NCBI GenBank assembly: GCA_944363395.1
Contig: CALVUC010000005.1
Coordinates: 1-64,000 of the forward strand
Direction: 5' to 3'
Origin: an uncultured Clostridia bacterium
Lineage (GTDB): Bacteria > Bacillota > Clostridia > Christensenellales > Borkfalkiaceae
Length of the DNA: 64,000 nucleotides
Part shown: piece after piece, positions 54,960-63,757 of the stretch
How positions within the stretch are numbered: the first letter of the stretch is position 1
Layout: each line of letters starts with the position of its first letter
The notes under the pieces: model-generated
The model's input: the letters and a program-made list of their open reading frames with translations, nothing else
What the model was told of the DNA's origin: nothing
Databases searched by the model: none
Position numbers and translations under genes: made by a program

Positions 54960-56039
54960 TCATGAGATCTCCCTGTACGCCAGAAAGAGCGCAAGGTTGA
55001 TCGCCGTTTGCGTCACCGTCTCCCTGTCTCCCGAAAGGCGGAAACGGAACACGCGCACCCGTTCGCGGGTGCCTGCCGCAAGATAACACAGCCCGACGGG
55101 CTTGTTGGAGCCGTCCGCGTCGGGTCCCGCGATGCCCGTCGTTGCGATCGCGACGTCGCAGTTGCCCTGTTTCAGAAGCCCCGCCGCCATCTCATAGGCG
55201 ACCTCGTCCGAAACGGCGCCCTTGCTCATGAGCGTCAGTTCGCTCACGCCGAGGCGCTCACGCTTCGCCTTGTTGTCGTAGGCGTTGATGCCCTCAAAAA
55301 AGACGGCGCTCGCCCCGGGGACGCGGACGATGGCGCGCCCCACGCCGCCCGCCGTGAAGGATTCCGCCGTCGAGACGCGCAGGCGGTGCAGCCTGAGCGC
55401 CGAGACGAGCCGCTCGGCGAGCGACATATCCTCCATTGCGTAGAGATAGTCTTTGAGATCGGTCGCGACGATCCTGACGACCTCGTCCGCGATCATCTTG
55501 GGCGTCTCCTGATCGTAGACCGCTTCGATGCGCGCGCAGCCGTATTCCTCCGACGTATGGATGTACAGTTTTCCCTGCGCCGCGTCCTCCGCCTTGCGGA
55601 CGGCGGCGGCGACCGCTTCGCGCGGGGCGGAACAGGTGCGCATGACGACGCTCGCGAAGGAGCGCTTCCTGCGCCTGTCGATGCGCGGCACGAGCGCCGT
55701 CTTTGCGAGCGCCGCGCCCCGCTCCCCTTCGGGGAGGACGGCGTAGAGACAGTCCTCCGTTTCGAGAAAACTCTCCTCCGAAAAGCGTTCGTTGGCGGCG
55801 TTCATGACGGCGTCCCTCGCCGCGGTGAGCAGTGCGGGCGCGCACACCAATACGACGGCGCCGCACTCCGTCGAGAGCCGCAAAAGCGCCGCCGAGAGTT
55901 TGCTCGGCACATCGTAGGCGAGCGCGTCGATCTCCTCTAAAAATACGCCGCCCGCAAGCAGCGCGTCAAAGACGGGCGCGGCGTCCACCGAACAGAGGGG
56001 ATTTTTGTTGTTGCGGAGCACGATTCCCGCATACTTCAC
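54960..56039 (-). CDS. cinA: CinA-like protein with degenerate N-terminal domain
   Basis: 359 residues. The C-terminal half is a PncC-type NMN deamidase domain: [46 protein letters not shown]. The N-terminal half sits where the MoCF-like pyrophosphatase domain should be, but lacks its GGLGPT motif and reads, for example, [17 protein letters not shown]. The residual domain is therefore probably not active. Start GTG 56039 (GTGA overlap with pgsA), behind GGAGGAG. The cinA-recA pairing is kept. Confidence 0.87.
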   Translation of the reverse strand: MKYAGIVLRNNKNPLCSVDAAPVFDALLAGGVFLEEIDALAYDVPSKLSAALLRLSTECGAVVLVCAPALLTAARDAVMNAANERFSEESFLETEDCLYAVLPEGERGAALAKTALVPRIDRRRKRSFASVVMRTCSAPREAVAAAVRKAEDAAQGKLYIHTSEEYGCARIEAVYDQETPKMIADEVVRIVATDLKDYLYAMEDMSLAERLVSALRLHRLRVSTAESFTAGGVGRAIVRVPGASAVFFEGINAYDNKAKRERLGVSELTLMSKGAVSDEVAYEMAAGLLKQGNCDVAIATTGIAGPDADGSNKPVGLCYLAAGTRERVRVFRFRLSGDRETVTQTAINLALFLAYREIS

Positions 56040-56677
56040 GCCTGCGTCTCCTCCTTCGCCTCGGTGAGGACGCCCCTGTTCCTGACGATATAGTTGATCC
56101 CCGAGATCACCGTGAGCACGGTGCAGGCGACAAACAGCACGATGCCGGCAAAGCCGATGACCTGCCCCGCCGCGGAAGCGGAAAAGCTCAGCCCGACCAG
56201 AAGAAAGGCGACCGACGCGTCCTGGAAGGTGGTCTTGACCTTGCCGAGCTTGTCTGCGGCAATGACGAGATCGCGCTCGGCGGCGACCATGCGGAAGCCG
56301 CTCACGATGAGTTCGCGCGCCAGAATGAGCGCAACGCACACGCCCGCCACGACCGTCATGAGGGACGCGGCGCGCGCGGCGTCCCCGCCGAACAGCGCAA
56401 ACGGCTGCCAAAACGCCTCCATGCGCGTCAGCAGAAGGATGAGCGCCGTGGAGACGAGCACTTTGTCCGCAATGGGATCGAGGAATTTGCCGAGGTTGGT
56501 GACGAGCCCGCGGGAACGGGCGATATGCCCGTCCAGCGCGTCCGTCGCCGCGGCGAGCACGAACACGACCGCCGCCGCGAAATAATTCCAGCCGTTCATC
56601 ACGTCCAGATAGAAGAAGAGGACAAAGACGGGGATCATGAAGATGCGCGTCAAAGTCAGTTTATTGGGAAGGTTCAT
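56036..56677 (-). CDS. pgsA: CDP-diacylglycerol-glycerol-3-phosphate 3-phosphatidyltransferase
   Basis: Makes phosphatidylglycerol phosphate. About 213 residues, with six membrane helices. The CDP-alcohol phosphotransferase signature is DALDGHIARSRGLVTNLGKF followed by LDPIADK, with the eight conserved residues. The start is ATG 56677, two bases after the rimO stop, with GGAG five bases upstream; GTG 56683 is the alternative. Order rimO-pgsA-cinA-recA is typical of Firmicutes. Confidence 0.95.
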   Translation of the reverse strand: MNLPNKLTLTRIFMIPVFVLFFYLDVMNGWNYFAAAVVFVLAAATDALDGHIARSRGLVTNLGKFLDPIADKVLVSTALILLLTRMEAFWQPFALFGGDAARAASLMTVVAGVCVALILARELIVSGFRMVAAERDLVIAADKLGKVKTTFQDASVAFLLVGLSFSASAAGQVIGFAGIVLFVACTVLTVISGINYIVRNRGVLTEAKEETQA

Positions 56678-56679
56678 AG

Positions 56680-57984
56680 TCACTCCTTGAATGCCCCGAT
56701 GAGATCGCCGTTTTCCGTGTGCTCCACGCAGACGTCGTACACTTCGCCCGTCGCCGCGTGCGGCGCGGTGAAGTACGTCACGCCGTCCACGCCGTACGCC
56801 TGGAAATACGTCCTGCCGACAAAGCAGCTCCGCTCATAGTCGATGCCGTCGCACACGACGCGCAAGGTCTTTCCCGCAAAGCCCGCGAGAAAGTCGTCGG
56901 CGAGCGCTTCCTGCACCTTGTAGAGCGCCTTGACGCGGCGCTGTTTGACGCGCGCGGGGATCTGACCGGGGAGCTTGTAAGCGGGCGTCCCCTCCTCCCG
57001 CGAGTAGGCAAAGAAGCCGCAGTTTTCCAGCTTCACCTCCCGGAGGAAGGCTTTGAGCCCCTCGTGCTCCTCCTCCGTCTCGCCGGGGAAGCCCGCGATG
57101 AAGGTGGAGCGCAGCGCGATCCCGGGGATCTCCCGCCGCAGCCGCGCGATGAGTGCAAGATAACTCTGCCGCGTCCCCCTGCGTCCCATGCGCTTTAAGA
57201 CGGCGTCCTCGCTGTGCTGCAGAGGAATGTCGAGGTACTTTACGATCTTATCGTTGTCGCGCACTTCGCGGATGAGCTCGTCCGTGACCACCTCGGGATA
57301 ACAGTATAGCAGACGAATATGACGGATATTGTCAAGTCCGGAAAGTTTTTGCAGCAGCGGGACCAACAAATTTTCGCCCGTGTCCGAGCCGTAGCGCGTC
57401 GTATCCTGCGCGACGAGCACGAGTTCGTGCGTCTCCCCCAGAGAGCGCGCCTCCCGGACGAGGTCCTCCGCCGGATAGGAGCGGTACTTCCCGCGGATGG
57501 ACGGGATGAGGCAGTATGTACAGTGATTGGAGCAGCCGTCCGCGATCTTCAGGAACTTGATATGCGGCGGCGTCGTCAAAACGCGCTCGCTCCCCTCCCT
57601 GCCCGTGCGGACGGCATTGACGCGCTCGCCCGCGTACGCCCGCTCGAGGGCGGGAAAGAGTTCGGAGCAGTCGGAAACGCCCAAAAAGACGTCCCCCTCC
57701 GTGAGAGCGGGAACGAGTTCGTCTGCAAATTTTTCGGGGAGGCATCCCGTGACGACGATCTTTTCCAGCTTGCCGCAGCGGTAAAAATCGCTTGCGATGA
57801 CCGTCGAGATCGCTTCCTCCCTCGCTTCATTCAGGAAGGCGCAGGTGTTCACGATGAGCACCTGCGCTTGTTCGATATCGTCCGTGATGGGACAGCCGTG
57901 GCGGCGGACCTCCCCCAGCAGCCGTTCCCCGTCCACGCGGTTCTTGTCACAGCCGAGAGAGATCATGCCGAAGACTTTCTTCAT
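56680..57984 (-). CDS. rimO: Ribosomal protein uS12 methylthiotransferase RimO
   Basis: Radical-SAM enzyme that adds a methylthio group to Asp of ribosomal protein S12. 434 residues. The first iron-sulphur cluster uses Cys in SLGCDKNRVD, NTCAF and TGCLPEKF; the radical SAM motif is CSNHCTYC. A C-terminal TRAM domain (LRVVCDGIDYERSCFVGRTYFQA) binds RNA/protein. The SLGCDKNRVD signature separates RimO from MiaB. Overlaps ftsK by four bases. Confidence 0.95.
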   Translation of the reverse strand: MKKVFGMISLGCDKNRVDGERLLGEVRRHGCPITDDIEQAQVLIVNTCAFLNEAREEAISTVIASDFYRCGKLEKIVVTGCLPEKFADELVPALTEGDVFLGVSDCSELFPALERAYAGERVNAVRTGREGSERVLTTPPHIKFLKIADGCSNHCTYCLIPSIRGKYRSYPAEDLVREARSLGETHELVLVAQDTTRYGSDTGENLLVPLLQKLSGLDNIRHIRLLYCYPEVVTDELIREVRDNDKIVKYLDIPLQHSEDAVLKRMGRRGTRQSYLALIARLRREIPGIALRSTFIAGFPGETEEEHEGLKAFLREVKLENCGFFAYSREEGTPAYKLPGQIPARVKQRRVKALYKVQEALADDFLAGFAGKTLRVVCDGIDYERSCFVGRTYFQAYGVDGVTYFTAPHAATGEVYDVCVEHTENGDLIGAFKE

Positions 57985-60900
57985 ACGATGTCTCCGTATT
58001 TTTCCTGGAATTCTTCCTTGGTGAGCAGGACGCTGCGCGCCTTTGCCTTGCCGTCGAAGGGAGAGATATAGCCCATGAGATCCATCCATTCGATGATCTT
58101 GCCGGCGTGATTATACCCGACCGAGCACTTTCTCTGGATGAGCGAGATGGACGCCTGCCCCAGATCGACGACGATCTTGAGCGCGCGGATGTACAGAGGA
58201 TCGACCGCGCCGTCGTCGCCGTCCTCACCGCCGCCGCCCGCGCCGCTCTCCGTCTTGTTGATATATTCGGCGACCGATTCGTCGAAATACGCCTCGTTGT
58301 GCGCCTTGACGTCCTCCACGACGCGCTGCATATCGGCAGCGGAAACGAACGCGCCCTGCACGCGCTTGCTGACGAACATCCCGCCCGTGCGAAAGAGCAT
58401 ATCGCCGTTTCCGAGCAGCTTCTGCGCGCCCGACTCGTCGAGGATGGTGCGCGAGTCGACGTCCGAAATGACGCGCAGCGCCATACGGGTGGGAAGGTTG
58501 CCCTTGATGACGCCCGTGATGACGTCCACCGACGGACGCTGGGTGGCGAGCACGAGATGGATGCCCGCGGCGCGCGCCTTCTGCGTCAGGCGCTGGATGC
58601 GCTCTTCGATGTCCTTCTTGGCGACGGACATGAGGTCGGCGAGCTCGTCGACGACGATGACGATCTTGGGCAGCTTTTCCTCGTCGGGCGTGATATTGAC
58701 GTTGTACTCGTCGATATTGCGAACGTTGATGCCTCCCCTCGTCTTCTTTTCAAACAGGTCGTAGCGGCGTTCCATCTCCTTGATCGCCCAATTGAAGGCG
58801 GCGACCGCCTTCTGCGCGTCGGAGATGATCTCGTTGATCATGAGGTGCGGCAGTCCGTCAAAGACGATGAACTCCGTCTTTTTGGGATCGATGAGGATGA
58901 GGCGAAGTTCCTCGGGCGAATACTTGTAGAGCAGACTGATGATCATGGCGTCGAGGCAGACCGACTTACCCGAGTTGGTGGAGCCCGCCACGAGGATATG
59001 CGTCATTTTGACGATATTCCCGCAGACGTTGCGCCCTTCGACGTCCTGTCCGACCGCAAACATCAGCGAGCCCGGCTTTGCCCTGACGTATTCCTCCGAC
59101 TGCATGACCGACTTCAGACCGACGGTCGCGCGCCTGGAGTTGGGGACTTCGATGGAGATGGTCCCCTTTTCGGAATTGGAATAGATGTTCACGCCGTCGC
59201 GCGCGTGCAGGCGCATCGCGACCTCGGCATCCCTCTTGATGACCTGCGTGACGCCGACGTTGCGGGGGATATCGATGTCGTAGCGGGTGACGGTCGCGCC
59301 CGTCGTGACGCCGACCACCTCCGCTTCGACGCGGAAGCCGCGCAGCGTCTCCATGATGGTCTCGGAATTGTCGGCGATCTCCTCCTGCGTGATGCCGACA
59401 CTGTCGTTATAGTCGGAAAGATCGGCAAGATTGGGGCGGACGTACGCCTTATATTTATGCTTCTGCGGCTGCGGCGCGGGCGGCTCCTCCGCGGGCGTCA
59501 CCGCCGCCGCGCGGGAAGCGTCCAGCGCGCGTTCGCCGCGCGAGCGCTCCCCTCTCCCGCGGGCGGGGACGGGAAGCTGCGTCTCCTCGCGGTAGTCGGC
59601 GTCGTTCTCCTCCGTTCCGAAGAGATCGGCGGCGGACCCTGTTTCGCCGCCGTAGACGCGGCTCCCCTCCGCGCGCACGATGTCCTCGCCTGCGGGAGCG
59701 GCATCCTCCCGCCCGCTCTCCTGCGCCGCGGTGCGGCGGGCAGCCAGCTTGTTTCTGTCAAAGCGGTCGGGAACATTCTCGTCGATATGCGTGCGTTCCT
59801 CGACGGGACGGGAAAACAGATTGCGCAGATCCTGCTCGCGCGCCGCAGACTCCTTGCTCTGGCGCGAGGCGGGACGCACGGGGATGGCGGGCTGCGGCGC
59901 TTCGGGCGCGGCAGGCTCGTCCGAGGCGGACGGCATGACTTCTTCGGACACGACGCCGTCCATCGCGCCCGATTTGACGGGATCGAGCAGCGGCTCTTCG
60001 TTCGTCCCGCGCACCGCATAGGGCGTGCGCGCGGCGCTCTCTTCGGGATAGGAAGGCTTCGGCGGCACGACGGGCGCGGCGGGCTCCCTCTCGGGAACGG
60101 GCGTGCGCTCCTCGGGCGGCGGCGCGGGCGCGACGTCGCGGACGGGATAGACGGGACGGGACGCGCCGCGGACGGAAGTTCCGCCCGCAACGTCGGGAAG
60201 ATCGGTCCCGTGCGACGCGTCAAAGGGAACGTCCTTGGAATAGACGTCGCGGTTGGGATAGAGCGGCACGTCGGGCGCGCGGTAGGAGGGCGGATAGTTG
60301 AGGTCGTCCCCTCGCTCGCGCTCGACGGCGCGCGGCATGGGCGCGGGCGTCTCCTCCGCCTGCACGGCGTAGCTGCGCGTATAGCTGCCCTGCGCGGTCT
60401 TGTCCGCGTCCGCAGCCTTGCCAACGGGACCTACGCTCGAACGGCGCGGATAGGTATTGAAGCGGGAATCGCTGTCAAAGATGAGATTTTCCTGATAGTC
60501 CTTTGCGGGATCGTTGCGGAACAAGATCTCGCGGCTGCGCTCATAGGCGTCCTGCGCCGAGAGCGGCGGCTGCACATAGTTTTCCCGCTTGTAGTCCGCG
60601 CCGACGCCCGACGTCTGCGCGCGGTAGGAGGGCGCGGGATAGCCGTTCCCGTCGTCCGCGGGATAGCCGTAGACGGGCGCCCCGGGATAGGCGGGCGCGG
60701 CGGGATAGACGGGCGCGTCCTCGGGATAGGCGGGCTGCCCCTCATAGCCGGCGCCGTAAACGGGCGCGGCGGGCGCCTCTTCATGCGGGGCGGCGCGCTC
60801 CGGCTCGGGCAGATCGTCGAACGCGACGCTCTTGTCCGCAGCCCTGCGCTCGGGACGCATCCGCGTGGAGGGACGAAGATAGATGCGGAGCGGCGTGTCC

Positions 60901-61427
60901 AGCGCAATGAGATAGAGCGCGAGCAGCACGAGCAGCGCATAGAGGATATACGACCCCGCCGCGGAAAGCACGGCGCGGACGGGATAGGCGATGAGCCCGA
61001 GCAGCACGCCGCCGCCCGTACCCGACGCGGCGCTCTCCCCCGCCGCCGTCCAGCAAGCGTTCATATACCCGCCGAAGCCGAGGGAGAAAAACCTCTCCGC
61101 GGTCGCCGCCTGCACGATGAGGAAGACTGCGGCGAGCAGAAAGTACACACGGGCGACCCAGCGCGCGGGGATGGGCTTTTTGCCGAACACGAGGACGACG
61201 GAGACGTACAGCAGCAGGGCGAGCAGCGGGTAGACGAAAAAGCCCGCGAACCCGACAAAGAACGCCGTGATCGCGATGCCGATCTCGCCGAATACGATGC
61301 CGCCCGTCGCACAGATAAAGAGCATGACGGCGCTGAAAAGAAGCAGCGTCATGCCGATCGTCTCCCGCGTGAGGAGCGCGCCCATACTCTTATTCTGTTT
61401 GTTTTCTCCGCGTCCGACTCCGTTCAA
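57981..61427 (-). CDS. ftsK: FtsK/SpoIIIE DNA translocase
   Basis: Hexameric ATP-driven dsDNA pump that clears chromosomes at division or into the spore. About 1148 residues: four to five membrane helices in the first 190, a Pro/Ala/Glu/Tyr-rich linker from about 200 to 640 (with GYPA/YPGAP repeats), the motor with Walker A GSTNSGKS and Walker B IVVDELADLM, and the C-terminal gamma winged helix (ISLIQRKCSVGYNHAGKIIEWM). Start set at TTG 61427, because GGAGG is five bases upstream; GTG 61442 and the ATG of MGALL are alternatives. First gene of a six-gene operon. Confidence 0.94.
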   Translation of the reverse strand: MNGVGRGENKQNKSMGALLTRETIGMTLLLFSAVMLFICATGGIVFGEIGIAITAFFVGFAGFFVYPLLALLLYVSVVLVFGKKPIPARWVARVYFLLAAVFLIVQAATAERFFSLGFGGYMNACWTAAGESAASGTGGGVLLGLIAYPVRAVLSAAGSYILYALLVLLALYLIALDTPLRIYLRPSTRMRPERRAADKSVAFDDLPEPERAAPHEEAPAAPVYGAGYEGQPAYPEDAPVYPAAPAYPGAPVYGYPADDGNGYPAPSYRAQTSGVGADYKRENYVQPPLSAQDAYERSREILFRNDPAKDYQENLIFDSDSRFNTYPRRSSVGPVGKAADADKTAQGSYTRSYAVQAEETPAPMPRAVERERGDDLNYPPSYRAPDVPLYPNRDVYSKDVPFDASHGTDLPDVAGGTSVRGASRPVYPVRDVAPAPPPEERTPVPEREPAAPVVPPKPSYPEESAARTPYAVRGTNEEPLLDPVKSGAMDGVVSEEVMPSASDEPAAPEAPQPAIPVRPASRQSKESAAREQDLRNLFSRPVEERTHIDENVPDRFDRNKLAARRTAAQESGREDAAPAGEDIVRAEGSRVYGGETGSAADLFGTEENDADYREETQLPVPARGRGERSRGERALDASRAAAVTPAEEPPAPQPQKHKYKAYVRPNLADLSDYNDSVGITQEEIADNSETIMETLRGFRVEAEVVGVTTGATVTRYDIDIPRNVGVTQVIKRDAEVAMRLHARDGVNIYSNSEKGTISIEVPNSRRATVGLKSVMQSEEYVRAKPGSLMFAVGQDVEGRNVCGNIVKMTHILVAGSTNSGKSVCLDAMIISLLYKYSPEELRLILIDPKKTEFIVFDGLPHLMINEIISDAQKAVAAFNWAIKEMERRYDLFEKKTRGGINVRNIDEYNVNITPDEEKLPKIVIVVDELADLMSVAKKDIEERIQRLTQKARAAGIHLVLATQRPSVDVITGVIKGNLPTRMALRVISDVDSRTILDESGAQKLLGNGDMLFRTGGMFVSKRVQGAFVSAADMQRVVEDVKAHNEAYFDESVAEYINKTESGAGGGGEDGDDGAVDPLYIRALKIVVDLGQASISLIQRKCSVGYNHAGKIIEWMDLMGYISPFDGKAKARSVLLTKEEFQEKYGDIV

Positions 61428-61514
61428 AATAACCTCCGTCACGCTGCCGAAGCAGCCGTGGTGTCAGCAACAGCCCCCGTTTCAAAAAGGGTATAGTTCC
61501 ACATCATGAGAATA

Positions 61515-61577
61515 GGATGGTCATATTATACCATCCCCGCGCCAATTTTTCAACAATATTAAGGTCATTTTTGCAAA
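61515..61577 (-). promoter_or_regulatory. ftsK operon promoter with dyad and shared upstream motif
   Basis: Minus-strand -35 TTGAAA (61548-61553), 17-base spacer, extended -10 TGG-TATAAT (61525-61530). GGATGGT / ACCATCC arms flank the -10. Just upstream, 61560-61577 reads TAAGGTCATTTTTGCAAA on the plus strand, nearly the same as 62465-62484 near the spo0A promoter. Confidence 0.7.
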
Positions 61578-61602
61578 TTTTCGCGAGAGCCCGCCCGCAA
61601 GC

Positions 61603-61636
61603 AAAAACGGGCAGACCGCGCGCGGTTTGCCCGTTT
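61603..61636 (-). terminator. Terminator after spo0A
   Basis: 16-bp nearly perfect palindromic stem (61605-61620 and 61621-61636, one G-T pair), then five T on the minus strand. Confidence 0.85.
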
Positions 61637-61651
61637 GGGAGACTGAGCCGT

Positions 61652-62407
61652 TCAGACCATATTTTCAAGGATGAGCTTGTCGGCGACGAGCGCGATAAAT
61701 TCGCTGTTGGTGGGTTTCTCCGTGCCGATGTACACCCGCGCGCCGAAGATGGCGTTGACGGCGTCCACCCTGCCGCGGTTCCACGCGACCTCGATGGCGT
61801 GACGGATGGCGCGTTCCACCTTGCTTGCCGTCGTCTCGTACTTCTCCCCGATGACGGGATACAGTCCCTTCGTCACGTTGTTGATGACGCGCGGATCGGC
61901 GACCGCCATCTTGATGCCCTCCCGCAGATAGTTGTAGCCCTTAATGTTGGGCGGGATGCCGATGGAGACGAAAATGTTGCTGATGCGCTCGTCCAGAGAG
62001 CCCGCGCGGCGGCGTTCGATCTTCTCGCGGACGGGCGCGGGCGCGTCCTCCTGCGAGAGCTCGGCGACGCGCTCTTCGACGACCTCCGCCGAAACGGGCT
62101 TCATGAGATAGTACCGCGCGCCGAGCGCGATGACGCGGCTGACGATCTTGTCGTCCGCAAAGTTCCCGAGCACGACGAAGTCCGCTTTCAGTCCTGCCTT
62201 CTTTGCACGCTCCATTACGGTAAAGCCGTCCAATGAAGTGAGCAAAAGACTTGTAACGACAGCGCACGGCTGATTGCGTTCCAACAGGGAAAGCCCCTCG
62301 GCGCCGTCGCCCGTCACGCCGCAGACGTGATATCCCTCTTGCTCGAAGTGCTGAGACAGTTCGCGTGCAAACGCTTCATTACTCTCCAAAATGACTACTT
62401 TTTTCAT
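61652..62407 (-). CDS. spo0A: Spo0A-family regulator with degenerate receiver domain
   Basis: 251 residues. The C-terminal DNA-binding domain is unmistakable: NIKGYNYLREGIKMA, then NVTKGLYPVIGEKYETTASK, VERAIRHAIEVAWNRG and KPTNSEFIALVADKL. The N-terminal receiver keeps its outline (LDG at 59-61, Lys103 in YLMKP) but has lost its phosphorylation site: Ser53 where Spo0A has Asp56, Glu8-Ser9 for the acidic pair, Gly81 for the conserved Thr. Start ATG 62407 behind GGAGG. Single gene with a perfect SigA promoter, three palindromes upstream and its own terminator. It probably works without aspartate phosphorylation. Confidence 0.95.
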   Translation of the reverse strand: MKKVVILESNEAFARELSQHFEQEGYHVCGVTGDGAEGLSLLERNQPCAVVTSLLLTSLDGFTVMERAKKAGLKADFVVLGNFADDKIVSRVIALGARYYLMKPVSAEVVEERVAELSQEDAPAPVREKIERRRAGSLDERISNIFVSIGIPPNIKGYNYLREGIKMAVADPRVINNVTKGLYPVIGEKYETTASKVERAIRHAIEVAWNRGRVDAVNAIFGARVYIGTEKPTNSEFIALVADKLILENMV

Positions 62408-62439
62408 GATTTCCTCCGTACCACAATAGGAATACACGC

Positions 62440-62468
62440 ATTATAAAACACAAATTCAGATTTGTAAA
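62440..62468 (-). promoter_or_regulatory. spo0A promoter
   Basis: Minus-strand -35 TTTACA (62463-62468), 17-base spacer, -10 TATAAT (62440-62445). Leader about 25-30 bases with GGAGG. Confidence 0.85.
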
Positions 62469-62473
62469 GTCAT

Positions 62474-62527
62474 TTTTGTACAAAATACAATGAATTTTGT
62501 ACAAAATTCGTCGATTTTTGTTCAAAA
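62474..62527 (-). repeat. Three palindromes phased at 21 bp upstream of spo0A
   Basis: TTTTGTACAAAA at 62474-62485 and 62495-62506, and TTTTGTTCAAAA at 62516-62527. Starts are exactly 21 bases apart, two helical turns. The array begins just upstream of the spo0A -35 box. Further upstream, 62539-62553 contains two TTGTCG words on the minus strand, resembling half of the Spo0A box TGTCGAA. Confidence 0.85.
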
Positions 62528-62580
62528 TTCGGGAAGCGACAAAATACGACAAGTTTTTATTTCAATATATGTTATAAAAC

Positions 62581-62612
62581 AAAACGGCTTCGCGCCTGTT
62601 TGCGCGGAGCCG
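62581..62612 (-). terminator. Terminator after cysK
   Basis: 11-bp stem CGGCTTCGCGC (62585-62595) and GCGCGGAGCCG (62602-62612) with one T-G pair, then TTTTGTTTT on the minus strand. Confidence 0.8.
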
Positions 62613-62641
62613 AGACCGTTCGGTCGTCCCTTGGACGCCGC

Positions 62642-63574
62642 TTATGCAAGAAACATGGGCGTGGACAGATAGCGCGTTCCCGTGTCGGGCAGCAGCACGA
62701 CGACGGTCTTTCCCGCGCTCTCGGCACGGCGGGCGACGAGAAGCGCCGCCCAAAGCGCCGCGCCCGACGAGATACCGGAAAGCAGCCCCTCCCGTCTCGC
62801 CAGCAGCCTTCCCGCCTCATAGGCGTCCTCATCCGAAACGGGGATGATTTCGTCGATGAGTTCGCAATCGAGCACCTCAGGCACAAATCCCGCGCCGATG
62901 CCCTGCAGCCCGTGCGCCCCCGCCCTTCCTCCCGAGAGCACCGCGGACGAAGCGGGCTCGACGGCAACGATGCGCACAGAGGGCTTTTTCTCCTTTAAGT
63001 ACCGCCCTGCGCCCGTCAGCGTGCCCCCCGTCCCGACGCCCGCGACAAAGATATCGACCGCGCCGTCCGTATCCTCATAGATCTCGGGGCCTGTCGAGGC
63101 ATAGTGCGCCGCAGGGTTGGCGGGATTTTCAAACTGCCCCGCGATGATGCTCCCCGGGATGGCGGCCGCCAGTTCGCGCGCACGCGCGATGGCTCCCGCC
63201 ATGCCGCGCGCCCCGTCCGTCAGAACGAGTTCCGCGCCGTATGCCGTCATGAGCGCGCGCCGCTCGGGCGACATCGTATCGGGCATGACGATGACGGCGC
63301 GGTAGCCGCGCACCGCCGCAAGCATCGCAAGTCCGATGCCCGTATTGCCGCTCGTCGGCTCGATGACCGTACCGCCCGCGCGCAGCCTGCCCGAACGCTC
63401 GGCGTCCTCGAGCATGGAGAGCGCGACGCGGTCCTTGACCGATCCCGCGGGGTTGAAGCATTCCGCCTTGGCGAGAAGGCGCGCCCCCGTCGCCGTCTCC
63501 GCGGCGAGCCGCCCGAGCTCCAACAGGGGCGTATGTCCGATAAGTTCCTCGACCGATGCTGCAATATGCGCCAT
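62642..63574 (-). CDS. cysK: Cysteine synthase A (O-acetylserine sulfhydrylase)
   Basis: PLP enzyme making cysteine from O-acetylserine and sulphide. 310 residues. PLP-Lys47 in [12 protein letters not shown], substrate loop PTSGNTGIG, the PLP phosphate-binding [10 protein letters not shown] and C-terminal SGISSGAA. All catalytic motifs are intact. Single gene with a near-consensus promoter; divergent from the gene at 63758. No serine acetyltransferase nearby. Confidence 0.95.
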   Translation of the reverse strand: MAHIAASVEELIGHTPLLELGRLAAETATGARLLAKAECFNPAGSVKDRVALSMLEDAERSGRLRAGGTVIEPTSGNTGIGLAMLAAVRGYRAVIVMPDTMSPERRALMTAYGAELVLTDGARGMAGAIARARELAAAIPGSIIAGQFENPANPAAHYASTGPEIYEDTDGAVDIFVAGVGTGGTLTGAGRYLKEKKPSVRIVAVEPASSAVLSGGRAGAHGLQGIGAGFVPEVLDCELIDEIIPVSDEDAYEAGRLLARREGLLSGISSGAALWAALLVARRAESAGKTVVVLLPDTGTRYLSTPMFLA

Positions 63575-63610
63575 ATCTTCCTCCCTTCCGCCGCGGCAGG
63601 ACGCCGCGCC

Positions 63611-63645
63611 ACTGACAGTATATCCCGCCGCGCGCCATTTGTCAA
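63611..63645 (-). promoter_or_regulatory. cysK promoter
   Basis: Minus-strand -35 TTGACA (63640-63645), 17-base spacer, -10 TATACT (63617-63622). A 9-bp palindrome ACTGACAGT (63611-63619) overlaps the -10 and the start site. Confidence 0.75.
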
Positions 63646-63703
63646 CCCGCGCGGAAATTTTCTCTCCGCAAAAAGATTTTTTTACACGCGGACGGCATAC
63701 GGT

Positions 63704-63731
63704 TTGTTTTTTTTCCGAAGTCTGTTATAAT
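63704..63731 (+). promoter_or_regulatory. Promoter of the window-edge gene
   Basis: -10 TATAAT (63726-63731) with TGT upstream (extended -10) and a weak -35 TTGTTT (63704-63709), 16-base spacer. Leader about 25 bases. Confidence 0.6.
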
Positions 63732-63757
63732 AGCCTTAGACCGAACGGAGGTACGCC

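Noticed and set aside
62474..62527. Short CRISPR-like repeat array
   Set aside because: Repeats are 12-bp palindromes with 9-base gaps and only three copies; no cas genes are near. Better explained as a binding array.
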